This document shows positions 8,074 to 16,907 of a stretch of DNA of 64,000 bases, piece by piece. Where the stretch lies: contig OZ223206.1 in NCBI GenBank assembly GCA_965140395.1, positions 1 through 64,000 on the forward strand, in the 5' to 3' direction. The stretch's first letter is position 1. Each line of letters starts with the position of its first letter. Position numbers and translations under genes: made by a program. The DNA is from Parvibaculum sp002684405. Its GTDB lineage: Bacteria; Pseudomonadota; Alphaproteobacteria; Parvibaculales; Parvibaculaceae. The notes under the pieces are model-generated. The model did not search any database. It was not told the origin of the DNA and was given only the letters and a program-made list of their open reading frames with translations.

Positions 8074-8697
8074 ATGAATACTTCTAAACTTTTGCTCACA
8101 ACTGCACTGGTTGCCGCCGTGTCCACGCCTGCATTTGCCGGCAAGGCGGATGTCGGTAAAACCTACGTCAAACTGTCCGGCGGTGCCTTTATCGCCGAAG
8201 ACATCGACGGCACGGTCGGGGCAACCAACGTCAAGCTCAGCTTCAAGACCGGTTGGACAGCCTCTGCCGGTGTCGGCTACTGGATCACGCCGGAACTGGC
8301 AGCCGAAGGCGAGGTGACCTACCTCACAGCCGATTTCGACAAGGGCACGTCGGGCGGTGCCAGCGTAAATATCGATGGCAAGTACGACTCCGTGCTGACC
8401 ATGGCGAATGTGAACTTCCACCCGATGGCCGACGACAGCTTCGATCCCTATATCGGTGCCGGTGTCGGTGTGGCGTTCTCCAACCTGGACGTCAATTCGA
8501 TCGGCGGCACGCCGGTTAACATCAGCGACGACAGCACCGACCTGGCCCTTCAGGGGACGGCAGGCTTCAACTTCGCTCTGGGGCAGAGCACGAGCGTCGG
8601 CGCCCAGTATCGCTATGTCTGGACCGACACGGGCAGTGCCAACGCGGACAGCTTCACCGGTCACGCCCTGACGGCCCATATCACGGTCGATTTCTAA
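8074..8697 (+). CDS. Small outer-membrane beta-barrel protein (Omp25/OmpA-like barrel)
   Basis: 207-residue secreted protein. The signal peptide is clear (MNTSKLLLTTALVAAVSTPAFA, cleavage before GKAD). The mature part has alternating hydrophobic strands, repeated Gly and aromatic girdle residues (VKLSGGAF, ASAGVGYWI, YIGAGVGVAF, GAQYRYVWTD) and ends in Val-Asp-Phe, the terminal Phe recognised by the BAM machinery. It resembles the eight-stranded opacity/Omp25 type, but the exact family is unsure. A strong ribosome binding site (GGGGGG, eight bases before ATG), an own promoter and a bidirectional terminator make it a single-gene unit. Confidence 0.85.
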   Translation: MNTSKLLLTTALVAAVSTPAFAGKADVGKTYVKLSGGAFIAEDIDGTVGATNVKLSFKTGWTASAGVGYWITPELAAEGEVTYLTADFDKGTSGGASVNIDGKYDSVLTMANVNFHPMADDSFDPYIGAGVGVAFSNLDVNSIGGTPVNISDDSTDLALQGTAGFNFALGQSTSVGAQYRYVWTDTGSANADSFTGHALTAHITVDF

Positions 8698-8720
8698 GTC
8701 CACAGGACTATCGAGGCAGG

Positions 8721-8753
8721 AAGGAGGATGACGATGTCATCCTCCTTTTTTGT
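8721..8753. terminator. Bidirectional terminator between the barrel gene and the hybrid kinase
   Basis: Perfect 12-base-pair stem AAGGAGGATGAC / GTCATCCTCCTT with a GAT loop followed by T6. It lies between two convergent genes, 23 bases after the barrel stop and about 6 bases from the kinase stop. The T-tract favours the plus strand. Confidence 0.9.
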
Positions 8754-8758
8754 GCCTG

Positions 8759-10654
8759 TCAGCTCGACAGATACTTCGAAATGGTGAGGAGCAGGTCGGT
8801 CGGGCGGACGGGTTTGGTGACGACATCGTCCATCCCCGCTTTGAGGCAGGCTGCGCGGTCGTCCGCCGAGGCATTGGCGGTGAAGCCGATCACCGGCAGG
8901 TCTGCACCGTCCGCGCGTAGTTGCCGCGTGGCGGTCAGCCCGTCCATGACCGGCATTTCGACATCCATCAGGATGGCATCGAACTCCGCGCCCTTCAGCT
9001 TCTCCAGACCCTCGGCGCCGTCATGGGCGAAGGTGGCTTCAATCCCGACGACATCCAGCATGCCTTTGACGACCTTGCGATTGGTCTCATTGTCCTCGAC
9101 GACCAGCACACGGCGTCCGGCGAGCGGACTGGAGACGACATTTGCCGCTTCCTCTTCCGTTTGCCGGTCGGCTTCCTGGGGCTTACCGGGCTTCACGGGC
9201 AGAACGACCCGGAACTCCGAACCCTTCCCCACCTCGCTTTCAAGTTCGATCGAGCCGTGCATCAGCGACACGAGATGCGACGTGATGGCGAGGCCAAGGC
9301 CGGTTCCGTCATGGCGTTTGCGGCCCTGCTGAAGCTGCTCGAATTCCTCGAAGATCGTCTTCTGCCTGTCGGCGGGTATGCCCGAACCGGTATCGATGAC
9401 GCGCAACACCAGCTCCAGCGCGTCCGGGCCCTGCCGTGTCTCGGCAAAAAGGGAGACCGTGCCGTGTTCGGTGAACTTCACCGCATTGCCGAGCAGGTTG
9501 AACAGGATCTGCGAGATGCGGTTCGGATCGCCCTTCAGCCATCTGCGCGCTGAAATCGGCAGGACAGCGTTGAAGGTCAGCCCCTTTTCCTCGGCCCGAC
9601 CGGCCATCAGATCGCACACCGTCCGGAAGACCGTGTCGGCATTGAAGTCGATGCTGTCGATCTCGAGCTTGCCGGCCTCCAGCTTGGCCATGTCGAGAAT
9701 GTCATTGATGATCGACAGCAGCATTTCGGCTGAATGCTGTGCCGTCTCGATCATCGCCTTCTGGTCATCCGTGACGCCGTTCTGCTCCAGCAGGGTCAGC
9801 ATGCCGAGAACGCCGGTCATCGGGGTCCGGATTTCATGGCTCATCGCCGCCAGAAAATCGCTCTTCGCCTTGCTCGCCCGCCGTGCCGTATCGCGCGCCT
9901 CGACCAGCGCGGCCTCGGCTTCCTTCTGGCCGGTGACATCCTGAATCTGCGAGATGAAATAAAGCGGCGTCATGTCGTCGGAGCGGATGATGGCGACGGC
10001 AAGATGCACCCATATCAGGGATCCATCCTTGCGGAAGTAGCGCTTCTCCATCTGATATGTCGTGCGCTTACCTTCCACACACTCGTGAAGAAGATCCAGA
10101 TCGGCTTCCAGATCGTCGGGATGCGTTATGTCCTGAAATGTCTTCTCGTAAAGCTCGTCGGCTTCGTATCCCAGCATGGCGCTGAGCGCTGCGTTGACCT
10201 GCAACCAGGAACCGTCCAGCGCGACGAGCGCCACACCATGCGCCGCCCCTTCCAGCGCCATGCGAAACCGCGCATCGGAGGAATTGCGCAGCACCGGGTC
10301 GGACAGGTCCTGGAAGAAGCCGCTCGACCGGTCTTCATCCTGTTCCGCGCAATAGACACGCACCGAAAAGGGATTGCGGGCATCGGTGAAGTGCACAGTC
10401 GCCGCATCGCCGGGCGCACATGAGACCAGCCAGTCGTGAAGCCCCTTCAGGGAGGGCGTCATGTATTTCGGTGTAAAGAGGACTTCGCGCGGAACCTCGA
10501 TTTCGACCAGCCGCTCATGCGGCAGATAGAGTCGGTCCAGCTTCCGGTCGTATATCCAGTGCGAGATCGAAAAGGCATCGTAAAACCCCTTCCCGAGAGC
10601 CTCGGGAAGGTCGCCATTGTCGGGCTCCGTTCTGGTGCGTTCGCTGTATCTCAT
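8759..10654 (-). CDS. Soluble PAS-containing hybrid sensor histidine kinase
   Basis: 631 residues from the ATG at 10654. Order: an N-terminal region of about 120 residues without clear assignment; a PAS domain at about 125-245 (ALEGAAHGVALVALDGSWLQVN, YFRKDGSLIWVHL); a HisKA domain with the phospho-acceptor His in SHEIRTPMTGVLGML near residue 273; a HATPase domain (NLLGNAVKFT, DTGSGIP, GTGLGLAI); and a C-terminal receiver at about 510-630 (VVEDNETNRKV, LMDVEMPVMDGL, TKPVRP). No membrane segment is visible, so it senses a cytoplasmic signal. A TTG seven codons upstream is an alternative start. No response regulator with an output domain is adjacent. Confidence 0.93.
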   Translation of the reverse strand: MRYSERTRTEPDNGDLPEALGKGFYDAFSISHWIYDRKLDRLYLPHERLVEIEVPREVLFTPKYMTPSLKGLHDWLVSCAPGDAATVHFTDARNPFSVRVYCAEQDEDRSSGFFQDLSDPVLRNSSDARFRMALEGAAHGVALVALDGSWLQVNAALSAMLGYEADELYEKTFQDITHPDDLEADLDLLHECVEGKRTTYQMEKRYFRKDGSLIWVHLAVAIIRSDDMTPLYFISQIQDVTGQKEAEAALVEARDTARRASKAKSDFLAAMSHEIRTPMTGVLGMLTLLEQNGVTDDQKAMIETAQHSAEMLLSIINDILDMAKLEAGKLEIDSIDFNADTVFRTVCDLMAGRAEEKGLTFNAVLPISARRWLKGDPNRISQILFNLLGNAVKFTEHGTVSLFAETRQGPDALELVLRVIDTGSGIPADRQKTIFEEFEQLQQGRKRHDGTGLGLAITSHLVSLMHGSIELESEVGKGSEFRVVLPVKPGKPQEADRQTEEEAANVVSSPLAGRRVLVVEDNETNRKVVKGMLDVVGIEATFAHDGAEGLEKLKGAEFDAILMDVEMPVMDGLTATRQLRADGADLPVIGFTANASADDRAACLKAGMDDVVTKPVRPTDLLLTISKYLSS

Positions 10655-10975
10655 ATTCTCGCCAACCCGGCTCAAACGAGCGATCGGGTGCTTCCGGCCG
10701 CTGTTTTCGTAGAGCCTATTTTCTCAGCGAGTCGTTAACCCAAGCGTTAATGCCCCGGTCGGATAAGGACCAATTCCATCATTCCGGTCTGATTTACGGC
10801 AATAAAAACGCGCGGTTTTTCTCCTGAAACATGCAGATCGGATGAAAACGGCATTCCGGTAAATCTGTCTTCGGCCTGTCGAAATCTTTAACCGTCACCG
10901 CATGGACGGTGCCTGCTCGAGCCGATAAGACTCCCCGTTACCCAGATGTCTTCAATGCTCAGGGAGGTCCTTCCG
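10655..10975. other. Divergent intergenic region, kinase / fasciclin gene
   Basis: About 320 bases that must hold both promoters. I see no confident -35/-10 pair. It contains two copies of CGTTAA (10733 and 10745) and a six-base inverted repeat ACCGTC/GACGGT (10891-10896 and 10905-10910) about 65 bases before the fasciclin start, which could be an operator or a leader hairpin. Confidence 0.35.
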
Positions 10976-11548
10976 ATGAACAAGCTTCTCCGCCACGCCA
11001 TCGCCTTTTCGGCGGCGGCGACGATGATCCTTTCCGTTTCGGCAGGCGCCGCGCAGGCGGCACAGAAAACCTCGCAGGGCGACCTGTGGTCCGTCATCCA
11101 GTCGGATTCCCGCTTTTCGATCCTTGAACGGATTGTCGAGGGTGTCGGTCTGCAATGGCGCTATCAGGGCGCGGATACGCGCACCGTCTTTGCGCCGACC
11201 AATGAGGCGTTCGAGATGATCCCCGGCGGGTATCAGGACATGATCTCGCCGACCAACGACAGCACGAAACGCAATGTGCAGGCGCTTCTGCTCTACCAGA
11301 TCGTGTCGGGCCGGATCGATCCCGCAGGGCTCAAGCCGGGAACCACGGTGAAGACGACCTACCAGAAGGGCAAGGTGGAGATCGACCGCAAGGGGAGCGA
11401 CATCCGGTATGGCGGCGACTATGGCGGCACGGTTACCGGCGATGCCGTTTCCGCCTCGAACGGCCTCATCGTGCCGATCGATGGCGTTCCGATCCCCTCC
11501 TTCTCCGACGTCGATCCGAAGCAGGCCGACGGCGCTTCCGCCGAGTAG
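10976..11548 (+). CDS. Secreted fasciclin-domain protein
   Basis: 190-residue exported protein with one fasciclin (FAS1) domain. The signal peptide covers about the first 28 residues (hydrophobic core, cleavage near GAAQA). The FAS1 fold is marked by LWSVIQSDSRFSILERIVEGVGL, RTVFAPTNEAFEMIP (H1 box), VQALLLYQIVSGRI and the closing SNGLIVPIDGVPIP. FAS1 domains bind surfaces or carbohydrates, or serve cell adhesion; no ligand can be inferred. The ATG at 10976 has an excellent GGGAGG site eight bases upstream. The gene converges on the host-attachment family gene with only 10 bases between stops. Confidence 0.9.
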   Translation: MNKLLRHAIAFSAAATMILSVSAGAAQAAQKTSQGDLWSVIQSDSRFSILERIVEGVGLQWRYQGADTRTVFAPTNEAFEMIPGGYQDMISPTNDSTKRNVQALLLYQIVSGRIDPAGLKPGTTVKTTYQKGKVEIDRKGSDIRYGGDYGGTVTGDAVSASNGLIVPIDGVPIPSFSDVDPKQADGASAE

Positions 11549-11558
11549 CGCGCCGGCG

Positions 11559-12017
11559 TCAGAGTAACAGGTCGAGCTCGGCGGATACCCGCTCGCGCAG
11601 TTCTTTCGGCTTCATGTGGGTGAGGTCCTTGTCGACCTCGCCTACGATCTTCTTGCGAATCTCGCCATGCAGCTCGTCGCGCAGGTCGCCGAGAAATTCC
11701 GGCGAGGCGACGACAACCAACTCATCGAACTTGCCTTTCTGCGCTTCCTCACCCAGCAGCGTGGCGACGTGGCGAGCGAAACTTTCCTTTGCGAGCTTCT
11801 CCGGATCGGAGTGAGGCTCCATGGCGTGACGCGAAACGTCGGCGCTTTCATGCACGCGGCCGGGGCGGTCGTCATTGCCCTTCTTGCCGGATGGCGGGTT
11901 CGGCATATGAAGCTCATAGGGCAAGGCTTCCCTCAGCCCTTCATTGCGCTTCGCGCTTTCGTAGATCTTTCCGCTGTGGCCGTTTGCGACCAGAATCCAA
12001 ATTTTTTTCGGAGCCAT
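11559..12017 (-). CDS. Host attachment protein family (cytoplasmic, Pelota/eRF1-related fold)
   Basis: 152-residue protein of the family named for attachment to host cells in rhizobia. Signatures: N-terminal KKIWILVANGHSGKIYES, the internal GRVHESADVSRHAMEPHSDP, FARHVATLLGEEAQKGKFDELVVVASPEFLGDLRDEL and the C-terminal DLTHMKPKELRERVSAEL. There is no signal peptide, so the historical name may mislead; related proteins have been likened to bacterial Pelota/eRF1-like proteins with a ribosome-linked role. The ATG at 12017 with GGGGA six bases before it is preferred to upstream starts. It is divergent from the phasin gene. Confidence 0.88.
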   Translation of the reverse strand: MAPKKIWILVANGHSGKIYESAKRNEGLREALPYELHMPNPPSGKKGNDDRPGRVHESADVSRHAMEPHSDPEKLAKESFARHVATLLGEEAQKGKFDELVVVASPEFLGDLRDELHGEIRKKIVGEVDKDLTHMKPKELRERVSAELDLLL

Positions 12018-12231
12018 TTCATCCCCGTTTTCTTTCATCAAAAGATTGGCCGGAAGGGCAATCCTTCAAGGTCAAATCTGCCTTTGTCCAGTTCATATGG
12101 GTTTGATTCATATCATGTCACAATAGAAACAAACTCCTCTGCCTATGCTGTCTTTGTCCGGTTCTTCGTGGAAGGGCCTGCCCGTTGGAGAGCCGGTCGA
12201 TTTTTGTCTGCAGGATTTGGGGAGCTTACCC

Positions 12232-12660
12232 GTGACCAAACAGGACAACGGCAAGGATTTCGGCGGCATATTCGGCGGTCAATTGGAGAATATTTTTCCG
12301 GTTGGCATCGTCTCCGTCGAAAAGGCGATGAACGAAACGCTCGGCGCCTGCAAGGACGGCATCACTGCCTGGCAGGACGAAATGAAGCGCTTCACGGAGC
12401 AGCGCATGGAAGTGGCCAAGGATGCTTTCGACCAGCTCCGCGAGGCGAAGTCTCCCACCGATGCCGTAAAGGTTCAGAACAAGTATCTGACCGATGCGGC
12501 GACGGCCTATCTCGAGGAAATGCGTACGCTGGGCGAAATCTGGCAGAAGATGGCCAACGACAATCTCGAGGCCCTGACCGAGATGACGCCGACTGAAGAC
12601 GCGAAGGATAGCAGCAAGAAGGCGTCCGCCGCGGCCGGGCAGCAAGCAGCGGCTGAGTAA
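12232..12660 (+). CDS. Phasin family protein
   Basis: 142-residue amphipathic, mostly alpha-helical protein (QLENIFPVGIVSVEKAMNETLGACKDGITAWQDEMKRFTEQRMEVAKDAFDQLREAKSPTD...) with the phasin pattern of heptad-like hydrophobics and an Ala/Lys/Ser-rich tail ending QQAAAE. Phasins coat polyhydroxyalkanoate granules. No PHA synthase or depolymerase gene is nearby, so the link to PHA rests on the family only. The start is GTG at 12232 (VTKQDNGKDFGG), supported by a GGGGAG site; longer in-frame readings start in non-coding-like sequence. It converges with aspS across a shared hairpin. Confidence 0.82.
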   Translation: MTKQDNGKDFGGIFGGQLENIFPVGIVSVEKAMNETLGACKDGITAWQDEMKRFTEQRMEVAKDAFDQLREAKSPTDAVKVQNKYLTDAATAYLEEMRTLGEIWQKMANDNLEALTEMTPTEDAKDSSKKASAAAGQQAAAE

Positions 12661-12673
12661 AGATTTTCGGCAA

Positions 12674-12721
12674 ATAAAAAACCCGGCGGGCGCCCCATCA
12701 CATGGATGGTCGCCCGCCGGG
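12674..12721 (-). terminator. Terminator of aspS (probably shared with the phasin gene)
   Basis: 11-base-pair stem CCCGGCGGGCG / CGCCCGCCGGG (12682-12692 and 12711-12721) with an 18-base loop. Read on the minus strand it is followed by a run of T (12674-12681 is A-rich on the plus strand). Confidence 0.85.
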
Positions 12722-12750
12722 CCATAATGTTTCGCGCTGAACGAGTTGGT

Positions 12751-14583
12751 TCAGTCGTCCTTCTTTTCCGACTTCTTCTCCAGCGGCGGCACGTAGCGGA
12801 TATGCAGCTCCTTGAGCTGTTGCGGGTCCACCTCGGAAGGCGCCTGCATCAGCAGGTCCTGCGCCTGCTGGTTCATCGGGAACATGGTCACTTCGCGCAG
12901 GTTTTCTTCCCCGCAAAGCAGCATCACGATCCGATCGATGCCCGGCGCGATGCCGCCATGGGGCGGCGCGCCGTATTTGAAGGCGTTCAGCATGCCGCCG
13001 AACTTGTTCTCGACCACCGACTTGTCATAGCCCGCAATCTCGAAGGCCTTGTACATGACTTCGGGCTTGTGATTCCGGATGGCGCCTGAAGACAGCTCGA
13101 TGCCGTTGCAGACGATGTCGTACTGGAAGGCGGTCATGCCGAGAATTTCGTCGGCGTTGGAAGCATCCAGCTTGAGGAAATCGTCCAGCGGATAGTTCGG
13201 CATGGAGAAGGGGTTATGCGAGAAGTCGATCTTCTTCTCGTCCTCGTCCCATTCGAACATCGGGAAGTCGACGATCCAGCAGAACTTGAAGATGCCCTGC
13301 TCGACCAGTTCGAGTTCCTCGCCCACGCGCGTGCGGGCAAGACCGGCGAACTGGTAGAACTTGGACGGGATGCCCGCCACGAAGAAGACCGCATCGCCCG
13401 CGTTCAGGCCCAGCTGCTCGCGGATCTGGGCGGTGCGTTCCGGGCCAATATTCTTGGCGACGGGGCCGGCGCCCTGCACGCCGCCTTCTTCCTCGCGGAA
13501 GAAGATGTAACCGAGACCCGGCTGACCTTCGGACTGCGCCCAGGAATTCATCCGGTCGCAGAAGGCGCGGTTGCCGCCGCCCGGCGCGGGGATCGCCCAG
13601 ACTTCCGTCTGGTGGTTCTGTTCGATCAGATTGGCGAAGACCTTGAAGCCGGAGCCGCGGAAGGCCTCGGTCACGTCCTGCATCTCGATCGGGTTGCGCA
13701 GGTCGGGTTTGTCCGAGCCGTATTTGCGGATCGCCTCGGCGAAGGGAATGCGAGGGAACGGCAGCGGAGAGACTTCCCGCCCCTCGGCGAATTCCTCGAA
13801 CAGGCCATGCAGCACCGGCTCGATGGCGTTGAAGACATCGTCCTGCTCGACGAAGCTCATCTCCACGTCGAGCTGATAGAACTCGCCCGGCGAGCGGTCA
13901 GCGCGCGCATCCTCGTCGCGGAAACAGGGCGCGATCTGGAAGTAGCGGTCGAAGCCCGCCACCATGATGAGCTGCTTGAACTGCTGCGGCGCCTGCGGCA
14001 GCGCATAGAACTGGCCCGGATGCATACGGGACGGCACCAGGAAGTCGCGCGCGCCTTCCGGCGAGGAGGCCGTCAGGATCGGCGTCTGGAACTCCTGGAA
14101 GCCTTCCTCGGTCATGCGGCGGCGGACAGATGAGATGATCTGGGAGCGCTTCAGGATGTTGCGGTGAAGCGTCTCGCGGCGCAGATCGAGGAAGCGGTAG
14201 GTAAGCCGCGTCTCTTCGGGGTAGTCGGGCTCGCCGAAGACCGGCAGGGGCAATTCCTGCGCGTCGGAGAGCACTTCGACGCTTGCGACCCGGATTTCGA
14301 TTTCGCCGGTTCCGAGGTTCGGATTGACCGTCTCGTCGGAGCGGGCCACCACCTGCCCCTCCACGGAGAGGACCGACTCGGCACGCACGCGCTCGGCAAT
14401 CGCGAAAGCGTCTGCCTGATCGGGGTCGAAGACGAGCTGGGTCAGCCCGTAATTGTCCCTGAGGTCGATAAAAAGCAGGCCGCCATGGTCTCTTTTACGG
14501 TGAACCCAGCCGGACAGGCGCACGGTCTTTTCGACATCGGACTTGGAAAGCTCGCCACAGGTGTGGCTGCGGAATTTGTTCAT
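12751..14583 (-). CDS. aspS: Aspartate--tRNA ligase
   Basis: 610-residue class IIb aminoacyl-tRNA synthetase. The N-terminal OB-fold anticodon domain (about 1-110) shows LSGWVHRKRDHGGLLFIDLRD; the catalytic domain has the class II motif 2 (FRDEDARADRSPGEFYQLDVEMSF), an inserted GAD domain at about 300-420 and motif 3 (GGIAPGIDRIVMLLCGEENLREV). A charged C-terminal tail (PPLEKKSEKKDD) follows. Bacterial-type length. In alphaproteobacteria this enzyme is often non-discriminating and works with GatCAB, which I cannot decide here. It is divergent from rnd and converges on the phasin gene. Confidence 0.97.
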   Translation of the reverse strand: MNKFRSHTCGELSKSDVEKTVRLSGWVHRKRDHGGLLFIDLRDNYGLTQLVFDPDQADAFAIAERVRAESVLSVEGQVVARSDETVNPNLGTGEIEIRVASVEVLSDAQELPLPVFGEPDYPEETRLTYRFLDLRRETLHRNILKRSQIISSVRRRMTEEGFQEFQTPILTASSPEGARDFLVPSRMHPGQFYALPQAPQQFKQLIMVAGFDRYFQIAPCFRDEDARADRSPGEFYQLDVEMSFVEQDDVFNAIEPVLHGLFEEFAEGREVSPLPFPRIPFAEAIRKYGSDKPDLRNPIEMQDVTEAFRGSGFKVFANLIEQNHQTEVWAIPAPGGGNRAFCDRMNSWAQSEGQPGLGYIFFREEEGGVQGAGPVAKNIGPERTAQIREQLGLNAGDAVFFVAGIPSKFYQFAGLARTRVGEELELVEQGIFKFCWIVDFPMFEWDEDEKKIDFSHNPFSMPNYPLDDFLKLDASNADEILGMTAFQYDIVCNGIELSSGAIRNHKPEVMYKAFEIAGYDKSVVENKFGGMLNAFKYGAPPHGGIAPGIDRIVMLLCGEENLREVTMFPMNQQAQDLLMQAPSEVDPQQLKELHIRYVPPLEKKSEKKDD

Positions 14584-14773
14584 TTCTGCAAGGCCTTGAG
14601 ATTCAAGGACGAATCGTCATCAAATCAGGTGGAGTGAATGAATTTGACGCGAAAAGCGCATGGATACACCTGCCTTGTCAAGACCGCGAGGCGCAGCTTT
14701 GCGGTCGCGCGGCGGCGGTCGGGCCGGGCTTCATGCAGGACAGGTCGCGCGCCATGCGGTATAGAACCGGCCC

Positions 14774-15928
14774 ATGAACATAATTACGAAAACCGACGCT
14801 CTGGAATCCCTGTGTGAGCGTCTTGCCAATGCTGGCTTCATCACAGTCGATACGGAGTTCATGCGGGACTCCACATTCTGGCCGAAACTCTGCCTGATCC
14901 AGGTGGCAGGGCCGGACGATGAAGCCATAATCGACCCGCTGGCCGAAGGGATCGATCTTGCCCCCTTCTACCGGCTGATGGCCGACCGGAACGTGGTGAA
15001 AGTGTTCCACGCCGCGCGGCAGGACATCGAAATCTTCTTCCATGACGGCGACACCATCCCCGACCCCCTGTTCGACACGCAGGTGGCGGCCATGGTCTGC
15101 GGGTTCGGCGACAGCGTGGGCTATGAGACGCTGGTAAAGCGGCTCACAGGCGGCAGCGTGGACAAGTCCTCCCGCTTCACCGACTGGTCGCGGCGGCCGC
15201 TCAGCGACAAGCAGCTCAAATATGCGATGGCCGACGTCACCCATCTGCGCACCATTTACGAGGTGCTGGCGCGGCGGCTCACCAAGACCAAGCGCGTCCA
15301 TTGGGTGGGCGAGGAAATGGCCATCCTTCAGGCCCCGGCCACCTATGAAATGAAGCCGGAGAACGCCTGGAAGCGCCTCAAGATGCGCTATCGCGGGCGG
15401 CAGGGCCTCGCCGTTCTGGTCGAGGCCGCGGCCTGGCGCGAAAGGCAGGCGCAGGAGCGCGACATGCCGCGCGGACGGATCATGAAGGACGATGCGCTTT
15501 ATGAAATCGCGACGCAGCTTCCCCGGTCCCTGGAAGAGCTGGAACAGCTCCGGGCGATCCCGCGCGGCTTTGCTGGTGGCCGCTCCGCGCAAGGGCTGAT
15601 CGAGGCGATCGAGCGCGGGCTCGCCATGCCCGAGGAAGACATCCCCGTCGTCGAAGGGCCCGAGCCCCTGCCGCCGGGCATCGGCCCGCTGGTGGAACTC
15701 CTCAAAGTGCTGCTGAAGATGAAATGCGAAAAGCACGATGTGGCGCAGAAGCTCGTCGCCAATGTGTCCGACCTCGAGCTCATCGCGGCGCATGAAGAGG
15801 CCAATGTCCCCGCCCTCAAGGGCTGGCGGCGGGAGCTTTTCGGCGAAGATGCGTTGCGGCTGAAAAAGGGCGAACTGGCCCTTGGCGCCCAGGGCAAGAA
15901 AATCATGCTGATCGAAACCGGCCGATAG
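14774..15928 (+). CDS. rnd: Ribonuclease D
   Basis: 384-residue 3'-5' exoribonuclease for tRNA 3' maturation. DEDD nuclease domain at about 1-200, with the first acidic motif in FITVDTEFMRDSTFWPKLCLIQV, the middle motif in KVFHAARQDIEIFF and the third in QLKYAMADVTHLRTIYEVL. An HRDC domain follows at about 210-300 (EAAAWRERQAQERDMPRGRIMKDDALYEIATQLPRS). Length is normal. No Shine-Dalgarno is obvious before the ATG at 14774. A GACCGC/GCGGTC inverted repeat lies about 50-90 bases upstream in the aspS-rnd divergent region. Confidence 0.95.
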   Translation: MNIITKTDALESLCERLANAGFITVDTEFMRDSTFWPKLCLIQVAGPDDEAIIDPLAEGIDLAPFYRLMADRNVVKVFHAARQDIEIFFHDGDTIPDPLFDTQVAAMVCGFGDSVGYETLVKRLTGGSVDKSSRFTDWSRRPLSDKQLKYAMADVTHLRTIYEVLARRLTKTKRVHWVGEEMAILQAPATYEMKPENAWKRLKMRYRGRQGLAVLVEAAAWRERQAQERDMPRGRIMKDDALYEIATQLPRSLEELEQLRAIPRGFAGGRSAQGLIEAIERGLAMPEEDIPVVEGPEPLPPGIGPLVELLKVLLKMKCEKHDVAQKLVANVSDLELIAAHEEANVPALKGWRRELFGEDALRLKKGELALGAQGKKIMLIETGR

Positions 15929-15946
15929 GACCGCCCGCCCCGCCCG

Positions 15947-16903
15947 TCAGGCGCAATGCGGGATTTTCATTTCGGGCGACCAGATTTTCGTGCAGTTCCG
16001 CCCGGCCTTCTTGGCTGCGTAGACGGCGATGTCCGCGCGACGGATCGCTTCCTCCGCCGCGATGCCCTTTTCCATGAAAGCGATGCCGAAAGAGGCGGTG
16101 ATGTGGAACGCCTCTGCGTTCGGGTCGCCGTCCGCAGTCGTCACCGGCACTTCCATCAGGCCTTCCCGGAGACGCTCGACCGCTTCCAGTGCCCGGTCCA
16201 TTCCCGATTGCGGGGCGCAGAGCAGAAACTCCTCGCCGCCATATCGGAACAGCATGTCGAAGGGCCGCGTGGAGTGCATGATGTATTTTGCGAAAGCCAC
16301 AAGCGCACGGTCGCCCGCCATATGGCCGTAGGTGTCGTTGACCAGCTTGAACTCGTCAATATCCATCATCACCAGCATGCAATCCACCAGGTGACGATCC
16401 ACCAATTGTTGCTGCTTGTGCAACTTGGCGGACATTCCCACGCGATTGCCTGCACCGGTCAGCGGATCGAAGTCGAAAAGCAGGTCTTCCAGGGTGCGCT
16501 TCAGCAGCAGGATGAGCCAACGAAGATCGGTCACCAGCTTTAGAAAGGCGTCATACTCGGCCTTTTCGATCGGGCGGCCTTCGGCAGAGCGCCGGAGCAG
16601 GAGGGATGCCCCCTCATGCATTTTCCGATGGCTGTCGCCCAGCTCCGCAAACCCCGACACGCTCCGAAGCCAGTCGGGGGCTTCGCTATCGTACCAGCGG
16701 CCAAAGGGGCAACAATGATGCGCGTTCCCGCTCAAATCATCGGTGTCGAAGGGGAGCCTGCAGATAAGAGCCGCGTTCAGCTGGTCCAGCCATCCGACAT
16801 GCTCGAGAATCTGACTGTCGATATCGGCCATCACGCGCCGAATTTCGTCGGCGGGCGGCGCGAATTCTTCCTTGCTGTCCCGATCCACTGCGAGCATGTC
16901 CAT
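15947..16903 (-). CDS. CZB-GGDEF diguanylate cyclase (DgcZ-like), copy 1
   Basis: 318-residue soluble diguanylate cyclase with an N-terminal CZB zinc-binding domain and a C-terminal GGDEF domain, the architecture of E. coli DgcZ (YdeH), whose activity is inhibited by zinc. The predicted Zn ligands are His35 (HVGW), Cys65 (CPFGRW) and His92/His96 (HRKMH). The cyclase domain starts at DPLTGAGNR and has the active-site RYGGEEF near residue 220 and an intact RPFD inhibitory site five residues before it. ATG at 16903 is four bases beyond the stop of the upstream paralogue, so the two are co-transcribed and probably translationally coupled. An adjacent TTG at 16906 is possible. Confidence 0.92.
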   Translation of the reverse strand: MDMLAVDRDSKEEFAPPADEIRRVMADIDSQILEHVGWLDQLNAALICRLPFDTDDLSGNAHHCCPFGRWYDSEAPDWLRSVSGFAELGDSHRKMHEGASLLLRRSAEGRPIEKAEYDAFLKLVTDLRWLILLLKRTLEDLLFDFDPLTGAGNRVGMSAKLHKQQQLVDRHLVDCMLVMMDIDEFKLVNDTYGHMAGDRALVAFAKYIMHSTRPFDMLFRYGGEEFLLCAPQSGMDRALEAVERLREGLMEVPVTTADGDPNAEAFHITASFGIAFMEKGIAAEEAIRRADIAVYAAKKAGRNCTKIWSPEMKIPHCA

Positions 16904-16907
16904 CAAA

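Noticed and set aside
10655..10975. General stress (EcfG-type) promoter before the fasciclin gene
   Set aside because: No GGAAC with a CGTT at about 18 bases was found on the correct strand.
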